The notes under the pieces: model-generated
The model's input: the letters and a program-made list of their open reading frames with translations, nothing else
The model's database searches: none
What the model was told of the DNA's origin: nothing
Part shown: piece after piece, positions 44,661-53,186 of the stretch
How the letters are laid out: each line of letters opens with the position of its first letter
Numbering within the stretch: the first letter of the stretch is position 1
DNA from: JADLCB01 sp964398315
GTDB lineage: Bacteria > Planctomycetota > Phycisphaerae > Tepidisphaerales > Tepidisphaeraceae
DNA: 64,000 bases
Assembly: GCA_964398315.1 (NCBI GenBank)
Contig: CAYNMV010000010.1
Location: 1-64,000 of the forward strand
Direction: 5' to 3'
Translations under genes and position numbers: made by a program

Positions 44661-44799
44661 TCCCGCGCCGACCGGGGCTGCCAGGGCCTGCGTGGTATCA
44701 GCCATCCTGCCCTGTCGAGTCCCTGCCGGCGGCGCGCGACTACCGAAAGCCGGCAGGGGTGCTACAATGGGTTATCTGGCCCAGCCTGAGACGACGTAT

Positions 44800-46029
44800 A
44801 TGCCTTTTGCCCCCATTCCCGACATCCTCGAAGACCTTAAAGCCGGCAAGATGATCGTGCTGGTGGATGATGAAGACCGCGAGAACGAGGGAGATATCGT
44901 CGTCGCCGCTGAGAAGGTCACGCCGGAGATCATCAATTTCATCGTCAAGGAGGCCCGCGGCGTGGTCTGCCTGGCGATGGAGCCGGGGATGTGCGACAAG
45001 CTCGACCTGCGCCCGCAGGTTGAGCATAACACCGCCCACCTGGGCACCGCGTTTACTGTCACCATCGACGCCCACCCGAAGTTCGGCGTCAGCACCGGCG
45101 TCAGCGCCAAGGACCGGGCCACCACCATCCATGTCGCCATCGCCGATGATGCCCGCCCACAGGATTTGCTTCGTCCCGGGCATATCAATCCCTTGCGGGC
45201 GCGGGAGGGCGGCGTGCTGGTGCGGGCCGGGCAGACCGAGGGCAGTGTGGACCTGGCCCGCCTGGCGGGGCTGAAGCCGGCGGCGGTGATCTGTGAGATC
45301 ATGAGCGATGACGGCGAGATGGCACGCCGGCCACAGCTCGAGGCCTTCTGCAAAAAGCACGGCCTGAAGATGTGCACGGTGGCCGACCTGATCAGCTACC
45401 GCCTGAAGCGCGAGCAGTTCGTCAAGCGGGTTGAGCAAATCACACTGCCGACTCGCTGGGGCACCTTCGACCTGATCGCATACGAAACCCCGGTCGATCA
45501 CCAGCCTCACCTGGCGCTGTGCAAGGGAGGGGTGGGCATGCTCGATGAAAACGGGCAGCCGATCATCCACGAGGAGCCGGTACTGGTGCGCGTCCACAGC
45601 GAGTGCCTGACCGGCGACATCTTCGGGTCCGGCCGCTGCGACTGCGGCCAGCAGCTCGCCACCGCCATGCAGGCGATCGAACGCGCTGGCAAGGGGGCGC
45701 TGGTCTACCTGCGCCAGGAGGGGCGGGGCATCGGTCTGACCAACAAGCTGCACGCTTACCGGCTGCAGGACCAGGGCCTCGACACCGTCGATGCCAACCT
45801 CAAGCTCGGCCTCCCGGCCGACAAGCGCGACTATGGCATCGGCAGCCAGATCCTGCGCGACCTGGGACTGCGCCAGTTGCGCATCATGACCAACAACCCC
45901 AAGAAGATTCACGGCATTGACGGCTTCGGGCTGACAGTCGTCGAGCAGGTGCCCGTACGCGTCGAGGCCGGCGAACACAACCGCAAGTACCTGGAAACCA
46001 AGAAAAAACGGATGGGCCATCGGCTGTAG
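44800..46029 (+). CDS. ribBA: Bifunctional DHBP synthase / GTP cyclohydrolase II
   Basis: The 409-residue enzyme supplies both precursors of riboflavin. The RibB part (1-205) has DDEDRENEGDIVVAAE, GTAFTVTIDA, GVSTGVSAKDR and RPGHINPLRAREGGVL. The RibA part has VRVHSECLTGDIFGSGRCDCG with the zinc cysteines and YLRQEGRGIGLTNKL. The ATG at 44800 starts the conserved region. An earlier ATG at 44767 overlaps a TACAAT that looks like the -10 box, so I prefer the later one. No FMN riboswitch is visible in the 139 bases upstream. Confidence 0.92.
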   Translation: MPFAPIPDILEDLKAGKMIVLVDDEDRENEGDIVVAAEKVTPEIINFIVKEARGVVCLAMEPGMCDKLDLRPQVEHNTAHLGTAFTVTIDAHPKFGVSTGVSAKDRATTIHVAIADDARPQDLLRPGHINPLRAREGGVLVRAGQTEGSVDLARLAGLKPAAVICEIMSDDGEMARRPQLEAFCKKHGLKMCTVADLISYRLKREQFVKRVEQITLPTRWGTFDLIAYETPVDHQPHLALCKGGVGMLDENGQPIIHEEPVLVRVHSECLTGDIFGSGRCDCGQQLATAMQAIERAGKGALVYLRQEGRGIGLTNKLHAYRLQDQGLDTVDANLKLGLPADKRDYGIGSQILRDLGLRQLRIMTNNPKKIHGIDGFGLTVVEQVPVRVEAGEHNRKYLETKKKRMGHRL

Positions 46030-46123
46030 CAGTGTGCCCGTGGCACATCGCGCACGCCCGCAGGGATCGGTCGGCGGATCGCACCCGCTGCCTGGACCGT
46101 GCGTATGATTCAATGAGGTAGTC

Positions 46124-46666
46124 ATGGCAGCGAAACTGATTTGTCCTGATTGCGGGGGGACGATCGGCGAGCCGACCAGTTCGGCCGAGGTACCCTGCAC
46201 CTGCGTCGCCAAGCCGGTGGCGCCCACCCTGGCCGATTACAAGGCGGCCACCGCGCCTGCCACCGAGGACCTGGAGCGCGACATCGCCGGCGAGCCAGCC
46301 AAGGCCTGCCGCGTGTGCGGCAAGGATGTCACCGGCCAGAAGCGCTACAAGGACAGCCTGGGCTACTGGTGCGTTGACTGCCATCGCGCAGAAAAGGAAG
46401 AACGCACCGCCGGCCAGAAACGCTGCACCGAGTGCGGCCGCTTGTTCCCGGTGGAAAAACTCATCGAGAGCGATGATGAGCGGCTCTGCTACACCTGTAA
46501 CCGCAATCGCAACGCCCAGCGCCGTGAGATCCTGAAGAAAGCCGCCAAGGGGCGGATTTACAAGCTGTACGAGATGCGGCAGCTCATGGTCCTGCTGGGG
46601 GTCTTCCTCCTGCTGCTGCTGATCATCGTGGCCGCCCAGCTCGGCTGGATCGGCAGCGGGGGATAA
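46124..46666 (+). CDS. Zinc-ribbon membrane protein, tail-anchored
   Basis: The 180-residue protein has several Cys pairs (CPDCGGT at 7, CTC, CRVCGKD near 62, CVDCH near 82, CTECGRLF near 100, CYTC near 122) that form two or three zinc sites. A basic stretch and one C-terminal transmembrane helix (LMVLLGVFLLLLLIIVAAQL) follow. GAGGTAG precedes the ATG. It is similar in plan, but not in detail, to the zinc-ribbon membrane protein at 10267-11355. It lies between ribBA and truB. Function unknown. Confidence 0.7.
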   Translation: MAAKLICPDCGGTIGEPTSSAEVPCTCVAKPVAPTLADYKAATAPATEDLERDIAGEPAKACRVCGKDVTGQKRYKDSLGYWCVDCHRAEKEERTAGQKRCTECGRLFPVEKLIESDDERLCYTCNRNRNAQRREILKKAAKGRIYKLYEMRQLMVLLGVFLLLLLIIVAAQLGWIGSGG

Positions 46667-46762
46667 TTCTCGCTCGCACGCTTTGCCGCTGGTGCGGCTC
46701 TCGTGATGACCAGCCAAAGCGCTGCACATCCTCGCGTTGCCGGCTGATGCGCATCGAAGTGT

Positions 46763-47467
46763 TCAAGCTGTTTTCGGCAGGGCGGGCGCCGGCAGCAGAT
46801 GCGGCTCCACGCCATCAGCCTGGAGTTGCTCCAGTGTCACGGCATGTTCAATGGCATAGGAGCCGATGCGCGTTCGGCGCAGTTCGGTCAGGTAGCCGCC
46901 GGTGGCCAGGGCCGCGCCCAGATCACGGGCGAGCGAGCGGATGTAGGTGCCGCGGCCGCAGCGAACATTCAGACGCAGCAGGGGCCACGCGTAGTCGAGC
47001 CGCTTCAACTCATACACCTGCACCGGACGCGGTGCCAGCTTCACCTGGGCGCCTTCGCGAGCCAGGGTGTAGGCACGACGACCACCGACTTTCAGCGCGC
47101 TGTAAACAGGGGGGGCCTGCTGGATCGTGCCGGTGAAACGGGGCAGCAGGGCGTCGATGGCCTCAATGCCGGGATCACATGCACCAGCGACCGGCTGCTC
47201 CGGCGATTCAGGATCATCGGTGGCGGTATTGGCGCCCAGCTTGATGGTTGCCAAGTATTGCTTCTCCTGATCCATCAGCGTTTCACACAGCCCGGTGGCC
47301 CGGCCGACCAGCAGCAGCAGCACGCCGGTGGCGAACGGATCGAGCGTGCCGGCGTGGCCGATCTTGGTCCTGCGCGGCAGCAGCCGCTTGATGCGGTTCA
47401 GCGCCTGCGCGGATGAAAGGCCCGCGGGCTTGTCGAGAATGAGGATGCCGGCAAGGGGTGTGTTCAC
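46763..47467 (-). CDS. truB: tRNA pseudouridine-55 synthase
   Basis: The 234-residue enzyme makes pseudouridine 55 in the T loop of tRNAs. The catalytic motif GHAGTLDPFATGVLLLLVG places the nucleophile Asp at residue 43. ILDKPAGLSSAQ, QQAPPVYSALKVGGRRAY and RCGRGTYIRSLARDLG are all present. It lacks the longer C-terminal PUA-like extension of the E. coli enzyme, as many bacterial homologues do. The start is GTG at 47467. The gene stands alone in the window, without rpsO, rbfA or infB. Confidence 0.92.
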   Translation of the reverse strand: MNTPLAGILILDKPAGLSSAQALNRIKRLLPRRTKIGHAGTLDPFATGVLLLLVGRATGLCETLMDQEKQYLATIKLGANTATDDPESPEQPVAGACDPGIEAIDALLPRFTGTIQQAPPVYSALKVGGRRAYTLAREGAQVKLAPRPVQVYELKRLDYAWPLLRLNVRCGRGTYIRSLARDLGAALATGGYLTELRRTRIGSYAIEHAVTLEQLQADGVEPHLLPAPALPKTA

Positions 47468-47750
47468 GGGGATTCACAGGGGATGAATCTGCTCTCAGGA
47501 GGCGAGCGGCCGCTCACCGTGGCACGCGTTTGCAGCCCGTGCGGAGAGTGTTGTGCCTCAAACTGCGTTTCCATTACTACCAGCGCTGCCAGCACGGGTT
47601 AAAAAAAACCGTGCCACGACTGTGGCCGCCGGTTCAATTACGTGTGCCTTGTGGCATGTCGCGTGTTGCCTGTTGACGTGGCCCTGGGGCGCATCGGGCT
47701 TGCTCATCCTGCTAAGCCGTCAACAAGCCACGTCCTCGCGTCACGCGCCA

Positions 47751-48878
47751 TCAGTTGGCCGGTTCTTCCTTGGGGGGCTCGGGCTTGAAACCTTCTTCTT
47801 CCATCATCGTTCTCAGCTTGTCGATTTCCCGGCTCATCTTGTACCTGATGTACTCGCGCAACTCGGGGGTGAGTTGGTCCTCACGGACGAAAACGTGCAT
47901 GCCGTTGTCGAGCACGAAGTAGCCGACCACCGGATTGGAGCGGGCGCCGGCCGCGGCCGCCTGGGCGTTGTACCACAGGTGCACGCCCTGGTCGTTGACC
48001 GCGTAGGCCAGGCCGGTCAGGCCGGCCAGCGTTTCCAGCACCTCCTTGACGCTCTTGCGCTGGACATCCAGCTTGATGATGCGGAACTCGGCCGGCACGC
48101 GCTGAAGGGCGCCCGGCTCGATGATGAAATCAACACCGGCCTGCTCCTGCAATTCCACCAGCACCTGTCCGATCGGCACACCATTGAGCCGCAGGTTCAC
48201 CGTGCGTTCGCTGATCTGCGTGGTGATCTGGTCCTGCTTGCTGAGAACCACGATGCTGTTGCCCCAGGGATACCAGGTGGCGGCCGTCTCCTTGTCCAGC
48301 GCTTCCAGCGCCTCGGCCAGGGTGGCGTTGCGGGGGACGAATACGGTCTGCTCGCCCAGTGCAGCGCGATTCTCGATGGCGAAGTCGCTCTGGGCTGCCT
48401 GAAGCTTGGCGTCGATGGCGCTGATGAGCTTCTCGGCCGACAGCCGCCCATCCCGTTCGAGCCTGGTGGAGCGGAGCAGGTCCAGGGCCTCCAGTTCCTT
48501 GACTGTCGCCCGCTTGGCGATGCGCCGCAGGGCCGGCACCGGTTGCAGTTCGATCGATTCCTTCTTGAGCTGGTAGGTCAGCCCCAGCTTCTGTGTGATC
48601 GCATCCAGCGCCTGGCGCAGTGTCGTGTTCTTGATCGTGGCGGTGACATTGGTTTCGTAGCCCCAGGGAAGCAGGTCCCACACCAGCGGGTCGGCCTCGA
48701 TCTTCACGCCGGTTTTGTCGGCGATGCGCTTGATCGTCTCGGGCAGGGTGTGATTCAGCTCATCCTCGTACAGCTTGTCGAGCTGGGCGTTGATGAGGGC
48801 AGAGGTGTCATCCTGCTGGGCCAGGGCAAGGGCACTCAAGGCCAGCAGGAGAACCAACGCGATAAGCGGGGTACGCAT
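47751..48878 (-). CDS. Secreted protein with repeated STN/secretin-N-like units
   Basis: The 375-residue protein has a signal peptide (RTPLIALVLLLALSALALAQ) and at least two short secretin/TonB N-terminal-like beta-alpha units. One is around 75-125 (VTATIKNTTLRQALDAITQK, GLTYQLKKESIEL), the next around 225-300 (VNLRLNGVPIGQVLVELQEQ, KSVKEVLETLAGLTGLAY). It ends in a charged, Pro-rich tail. Such units occur at the N-termini of secretins and FecA-type receptors, where they contact partners; here there is no pore domain. It follows the sigma and anti-sigma genes in the same direction. The start at 48878 begins the signal peptide. Confidence 0.75.
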   Translation of the reverse strand: MRTPLIALVLLLALSALALAQQDDTSALINAQLDKLYEDELNHTLPETIKRIADKTGVKIEADPLVWDLLPWGYETNVTATIKNTTLRQALDAITQKLGLTYQLKKESIELQPVPALRRIAKRATVKELEALDLLRSTRLERDGRLSAEKLISAIDAKLQAAQSDFAIENRAALGEQTVFVPRNATLAEALEALDKETAATWYPWGNSIVVLSKQDQITTQISERTVNLRLNGVPIGQVLVELQEQAGVDFIIEPGALQRVPAEFRIIKLDVQRKSVKEVLETLAGLTGLAYAVNDQGVHLWYNAQAAAAGARSNPVVGYFVLDNGMHVFVREDQLTPELREYIRYKMSREIDKLRTMMEEEGFKPEPPKEEPAN

Positions 48879-49087
48879 AAGGCTTGTCCTTGGGGGGAGT
48901 TGATCCAGGTTATTCGTCGTGATGGGGCGGACCTGGGTGTGGGTTGCACCGGTCATCCTCCATCGCAACCAGCGCACCGCATCTTTCTGGAACGGGCAGC
49001 CGGCGATCCTGCTCGCCGGGTTGGTGTGCCTCAGGCAGTGCATCCCCGGCCAGCAGGCCCGCCGGTTCCATCCGCAGATGCGGGGCT

Positions 49088-49633
49088 TCAGTACGGCAGG
49101 GAGCTATCATGCGCCGGCGCTGCGCCGCTGGCAATAACCAGCTTCGTCGGCTGTGCCACCAGGGCCTCTTCAATCCCCTTGGGCACGCGGGAATCGGCCG
49201 ATGGAGAGGGGCCGATGCGCACCTCGGCGATGGCCGGGGCATCGCTGGCCTCGGCCCGGAGCAGCTCGACCTGCACCATGGCCCGGTTGCCGTGGCTTAC
49301 GCTCCTGGACATCCAGACGCTTACCCCCACCGTAAGGCATGCCGCCACCGCCACCCCCACCACGCGCTTCACCCACTTGAACGAGAAAAGCACCTGTGGC
49401 TCGGCATCGCACGCCGCCACCGCATCGCCGATCCGCGCGGTCAGGGCGTCGTAATCCACCTCGGGCACCGGCGGGGCGCTCTTGAGCAGCCGATCCACCT
49501 GCCGGTACTCCTCGAGCAGCGCGCGCGCAGTCACATCGACGGCCAGCCGCTGTTCCAGCTCCGCTTTCTCGCGGGCGGCAAGCGTGCCGTCGATGTACTG
49601 GCTGATGCGAAACTCGAGGTCGTTGTGAATCAT
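49088..49633 (-). CDS. Membrane-bound anti-sigma factor
   Basis: The 181-residue protein has a cytoplasmic helical head (about 1-75: FRISQYIDGTLAAREKAELEQRL, the usual anti-sigma domain pattern). One transmembrane helix (about 88-108: VVGVAVAACLTVGVSVWM) and a roughly 70-residue extracytoplasmic tail follow. Its gene starts 76 bases after the end of the ECF sigma gene. It would hold the sigma factor inactive at the membrane until a signal arrives. There is no zinc-binding HxxxCxxC motif, so it is not a ZAS-type anti-sigma factor. The assignment rests on architecture and context. Confidence 0.75.
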   Translation of the reverse strand: MIHNDLEFRISQYIDGTLAAREKAELEQRLAVDVTARALLEEYRQVDRLLKSAPPVPEVDYDALTARIGDAVAACDAEPQVLFSFKWVKRVVGVAVAACLTVGVSVWMSRSVSHGNRAMVQVELLRAEASDAPAIAEVRIGPSPSADSRVPKGIEEALVAQPTKLVIASGAAPAHDSSLPY

Positions 49634-49709
49634 CGGATTACTTGCGATTTATGATTGCCGATCTGCGATGAAAAGTCATGCCTGATGCCCGCTGACTCAA
49701 TCGCACATC

Positions 49710-50327
49710 CTATAAATAGTCCTTCAAGATCTCCTTCAACCGCTTCCTTCCCTGGAACACGTGCCACTTGACTGCCTCAACGCTGATGCCCAGTGTTTCG
49801 GCCACTTCCTTCTGAGGCATCTGCTCGATCGTAAACATCACGATCGCCAGGCGCTGCTTCTCGGGCAACTGGTCGAGCGCCTGCTGCAACTGATCGCCCA
49901 GCTCCGCGCTTTCCATGCCGGCCAGCGGGTCATCGCGGCGGGTCATCCAGGCGCTGCCGCTCTGGCCGGCCTGCTCAGCCGGACCCAGCAGGTCATCCAG
50001 GGGCAACTGGCTTCGCGTTTTGCGGGTACGCCGCAGATTGAGCGACAGGTTGGAGACGATCCGCATCAGCCAGCCGCCGAATGCCTCGGGCCGCTGGAGC
50101 GTGTCGAGGCTTCGATAGGCCTTGATGAATGCGTCCTGTGTGACCTCCAATGCATCCTGGCTGTTGCCCAGCAGCCGGTAAGAAACTGCGACAGCCTGTC
50201 GTTGATATCGGCCAATCAGTTCATCAAACGCCGATTTCCGCCCGTCCAGCGCCCACTCGACCAATTGGCCGTCCGACATCGCCGAATTCGGCGTCGAACT
50301 CGGATTGGGGGCGGTGTTCGGGTCCAT
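49710..50327 (-). CDS. ECF-type RNA polymerase sigma factor
   Basis: The 205-residue protein has sigma region 2 (FDELIGRYQRQAVAVSYRLL, DALEVTQDAFIKAYRSLDTL, then FGGWLMRIVSNLSLNLRR) and region 4 (LPEKQRLAIVMFTIEQMPQK, then the helix-turn-helix VAETLGISVEAVKWHVFQGR). It is the usual length for group 4 factors. The ATG at 50327 is used; a second ATG 48 bases in (MSDGQLVEW) is close to region 2 and may be the real start. The anti-sigma gene follows at once. Its target promoters are unknown. Confidence 0.9.
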   Translation of the reverse strand: MDPNTAPNPSSTPNSAMSDGQLVEWALDGRKSAFDELIGRYQRQAVAVSYRLLGNSQDALEVTQDAFIKAYRSLDTLQRPEAFGGWLMRIVSNLSLNLRRTRKTRSQLPLDDLLGPAEQAGQSGSAWMTRRDDPLAGMESAELGDQLQQALDQLPEKQRLAIVMFTIEQMPQKEVAETLGISVEAVKWHVFQGRKRLKEILKDYL

Positions 50328-50435
50328 ACCAGCAGACAGTGCGTGGGCGGTGTTGGTTAGGCGAAAAATCCGGAAGGTGTCCTACTTTATGTCAGACGCC
50401 TCAGGAGGCGGGTTTTCCCTTCCTGGCGGCCCGGC

Positions 50436-51263
50436 TCAGGCGGTCGCGCCGGCCATCAGTTCTTTGCAGTAAGTGCCTATTATTTCGGCGATTACGTCAG
50501 GCCCGCCCCCGGCTGCCGCGCGCATCCGCCGCACCATCGCTGTGCCCACAATCGCACCGTCGGCGTGTCCTTTGAGCTGCTGCACATGGCCGGGCTGGCT
50601 GATGCCGAAACCGACGCACAACGGCCGGTCGGTCAGGCTGCGCATCTGCGCGAGCCCGCTGGCCAGATCGGGAGGCAGGCTCGTCCGTTCGCCGGTCACA
50701 CCCGCCACCGACAGATAGTATACAAACCCGCTGCACAATCTTGCGATTTCCGCCCGCCGCCCGGCAGAGGTCGTCGGCGCAACCAGCAGCGAGGTATCCA
50801 GCCCCGTAGCCCAGACCTGCTGGCAGATGCCTTCCGCCTCCGGTGGGGGCAGGTCCGGCAGGATCAGCCCGTCAAACCCGGCCGACCGGGCTTCGGCCAG
50901 GAAACGCTCCAAGCCATAACGGTAGACGATGCTGTAACTTACCATTGCCACCAGCGGAATGCGCACATCGCCGCGCACACCCCGGATACAGGCGAAAATA
51001 TCTGCCAGCCGGATTTTCCGCGCCAAGGCATCGGCAAAGGCCTCCTGGATGACCGGCCCATCGGCGATCGGGTCAGAAAAAGGGATGCCGATCTCAATGC
51101 AGGTCGCCCCGGCCTGGTCAATGCTGCGGATGCAGGCGGCTGTTGCCTCCAGGCTGGGATACCCCGCCGCCAGGAACGGCATCAGCCCGATCCGCCCGGC
51201 CTCCCGCAGCGGCCTGAATGCCTCCGCCACCCGACCTGTTCCGCCCGCGCCCACAGCGCTCAT
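50436..51263 (-). CDS. trpA: Tryptophan synthase alpha subunit
   Basis: The 275-residue TIM barrel cleaves indole-3-glycerol phosphate to indole and glyceraldehyde 3-phosphate. The catalytic Glu lies in CIEIGIPFSDPIADGPVIQ and the catalytic Asp in GLILPDLPPPEAE. VYYLSVAGVTGER and the phosphate-binding CVGFGIS are present. GAGG precedes the ATG. The gene is alone here: no trpB or other trp gene lies within the window. It is on the same strand as the ECF sigma gene, about 110 bases upstream of it. Confidence 0.93.
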   Translation of the reverse strand: MSAVGAGGTGRVAEAFRPLREAGRIGLMPFLAAGYPSLEATAACIRSIDQAGATCIEIGIPFSDPIADGPVIQEAFADALARKIRLADIFACIRGVRGDVRIPLVAMVSYSIVYRYGLERFLAEARSAGFDGLILPDLPPPEAEGICQQVWATGLDTSLLVAPTTSAGRRAEIARLCSGFVYYLSVAGVTGERTSLPPDLASGLAQMRSLTDRPLCVGFGISQPGHVQQLKGHADGAIVGTAMVRRMRAAAGGGPDVIAEIIGTYCKELMAGATA

Positions 51264-51526
51264 CGATCCCTCAACTTCCTGTTAAAAGCGCGCGATGATA
51301 AACCGGCGGGGGTGATGGTCAAGTTACCGGACAGGCCGCTGATTGCCCCCACGCAAGTTCCTGCATCCACTGGCGTCCGGGGTGCCATTCAGCCGTTGGT
51401 TGGGATGGACAACCAGGCTTATGTTCGACATGGCGATTCTTCTGATAGCGGGTCATTCGCTGTTGCGCCTTTGATGTGTCCAGCCGTGGCCCTGCTTGCG
51501 GTCGTGTGGCTTTTCCATTGCCGTGC
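51264..51526. other. Divergent intergenic stretch
   Basis: About 260 bases between trpA and the promoter of the metallo-hydrolase gene. I see no gene, RNA or strong hairpin. Confidence 0.35.
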
Positions 51527-51555
51527 TTGTCGTGGCCGATTTCGGTCGGTACAAC
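51527..51555 (+). promoter_or_regulatory. Promoter of the WalJ-like gene
   Basis: TTGTCG, 17 bases, then TACAAC, which ends 13 bases before the ATG at 51569. The leader would be only a few bases long. Confidence 0.5.
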
Positions 51556-51568
51556 CGAACTGACACGG

Positions 51569-52435
51569 ATGTCACTCCAGCTTTGCATCCTCGCCAGCGG
51601 TTCATCGGGAAATTGCTCGCTGCTGCGCGCACCCGGCGGGTGTCTGCTGATTGACTGCGGCATCGGGCCGCGGGCGATTGTGCAGCGGCTGGATGGAACG
51701 GGGGTAGGGCGGGAGCACGTGCGGGCCATCGTGCTGACCCACCTGGATACCGATCATTTCAAGCAGGCGTGGCTTAAGACGATGGTGCAGGCCGGCATCC
51801 GGCTGTATTGCCACCGCTCGCTGTACCGCAAGATCCTCGCCCATGACCGCCGTCACCGCGAGCAAACCCCGGCGTTTGCGCACCTGCTGCAGCCGTTCGA
51901 CGGGGAGCCATTTGAGCCACTGGCCGGCGTGCGTTTTGATCCAATCGCCCTGGCTCACGATGAGGCCGGATCGCACGGGTTCCTGATCGAAGGCCACGGC
52001 TGCCGGATCGGCTACGCCACCGACCTGGGGCGCGTGACCGATGAGCTGATCGACCGCTTCCGCGAACTGGACCTGCTGGCGCTGGAGAGCAATTACGATC
52101 CCCACCTTCAGCGCACCAGCGGCCGGCCGTGGTTCCTGCAGCAGCGCATCATGGGCGGGCGCGGGCACCTGTCGAACCAGCAGTGTTTTGATGCGGTCCG
52201 CAGGATTTTCAATCGTGATCAGCAGGTTGGGCGCGTGCCCCGTCACATTGTCCTGCTGCATCGCAGCCGCCAGTGCAACTGCCCGACGATCATCCGTGAC
52301 CTGTTCGCCGCCGACCGCCGGCTGAGCGAGCGACTGGTGATCGCCGACCAGTACCAGCGCACCGACTGGCTCAGTGTGGTCCCATATACCGGCCTAAGCT
52401 TCCAGTCCGATCTCTTCTCCGCCGCCGCGGGCTGA
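51569..52435 (+). CDS. Metallo-beta-lactamase-fold hydrolase, WalJ/YycJ-like
   Basis: The 288-residue protein begins LCILASGSSGNCSLL and contains GCLLIDCGIGPRAIVQRL, GRVTDELIDR, LLALESNYDPHLQ and GHLSNQQCF, all as in the WalJ family of MBL-fold nucleases. The usual HxHxDH motif reads THLDTDH (residues 57-63): the second His is Asp. The usual HLSxxN near the end reads HRSRQCN. Metal binding may therefore be altered. The start at 51569 matches the family N-terminus and the promoter just upstream. Confidence 0.8.
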   Translation: MSLQLCILASGSSGNCSLLRAPGGCLLIDCGIGPRAIVQRLDGTGVGREHVRAIVLTHLDTDHFKQAWLKTMVQAGIRLYCHRSLYRKILAHDRRHREQTPAFAHLLQPFDGEPFEPLAGVRFDPIALAHDEAGSHGFLIEGHGCRIGYATDLGRVTDELIDRFRELDLLALESNYDPHLQRTSGRPWFLQQRIMGGRGHLSNQQCFDAVRRIFNRDQQVGRVPRHIVLLHRSRQCNCPTIIRDLFAADRRLSERLVIADQYQRTDWLSVVPYTGLSFQSDLFSAAAG

Positions 52436-52489
52436 TCGGTACCGGCTGGTATCTCCTTGTGCTTCAACCAGAGAGCGCGAAGGCGCGGA

Positions 52490-53047
52490 TCACGCGGTCT
52501 TCCCGGCGCCCTGCGCCGCATTGGGCTTGAGGGTGACGATGTCGGGGAGGTTGCGATAGTAATCGTCGAAATCCAGACCGTAGCCGACGACGAACTCATC
52601 GGGGATGTCAAAGCCGATGTAGTCTGCCGGAAACTGGCGGGCGGTGGGGCGGTCTTTTCGCAGCAGCACGCAGGTCCTGACGCTGGCCGCGCCAAGTCGC
52701 TCGAGCATCGGCACCACTGCCCGCAGGGTGCCGCCGCTGTCGAGGATGTCATCGACCAGCAGCACGTGCCGCCCCTCCACGTGGGCAACCTGCCGCTCAA
52801 GAACCGTGGCCCCCTGGCTGGTGGTGGATTGCCCGGGATAGCTGCTGACGGTCATCAGGCCGATTTTCATCGCGATGGGGATCTGGCGGATCAGGTCCGC
52901 GCAGAAGATCATCGCGCCGGTCAGGATCGGCACGATGGTGATCTCGCCGGCCTGGGCATGGTCTGTCGTGATCTGCTGGGCCAGCTCGCGCACGCGGCGG
53001 GCGATCCGGTCCTGGCTGATGAGCACCTGGTCGATGGAGGCATGCAT
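52490..53047 (-). CDS. hpt: Hypoxanthine-guanine phosphoribosyltransferase
   Basis: The 185-residue purine-salvage enzyme joins hypoxanthine or guanine to PRPP. The PRPP-binding motif is HVLLVDDILDSGGTL. The N-terminal part has IVPILTGAMIFCADLIRQI and MTVSSYPGQST, and the base-binding region reads FVVGYGLDFDDYYRNLPDI. Length and order match the bacterial Hpt family. I chose the ATG at 53047 because TACACT lies seven bases upstream and the conserved region starts there; the frame continues 28 residues upstream. Confidence 0.92.
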   Translation of the reverse strand: MHASIDQVLISQDRIARRVRELAQQITTDHAQAGEITIVPILTGAMIFCADLIRQIPIAMKIGLMTVSSYPGQSTTSQGATVLERQVAHVEGRHVLLVDDILDSGGTLRAVVPMLERLGAASVRTCVLLRKDRPTARQFPADYIGFDIPDEFVVGYGLDFDDYYRNLPDIVTLKPNAAQGAGKTA

Positions 53048-53054
53048 GCGGCGG

Positions 53055-53060
53055 AGTGTA
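53055..53060 (-). promoter_or_regulatory. -10 box (TACACT) 7 bases before the hpt start
   Basis: TACACT on the minus strand is seven bases from the hpt ATG, leaving no room for a ribosome-binding site; the transcript is likely leaderless. No good -35. Confidence 0.4.
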
Positions 53061-53186
53061 ATCGCCCTGCGCGATTTCGCATCGCCGCATATCGGGATTT
53101 CATCCCCGGCCGGGCGGGTGTGTGGCCTCAAGCGCCAGGCGCGCGTGGCGATGACGGATAATCTGTCGCGACATCCGCCCGGCCGT

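Noticed and set aside
44661..44799. A possible FMN riboswitch before ribBA
   Set aside because: The region is short and shows none of the conserved RFN stretches; a plain promoter-like TACAAT is the only signal.
47580..47604. A GCACGG...CCGTGC inverted repeat around an A-run between truB and the STN-like gene
   Set aside because: The A/T run is inside the loop and not after the stem, and the repeat lies too far from the STN-like stop codon to be its normal terminator. I assign no function.
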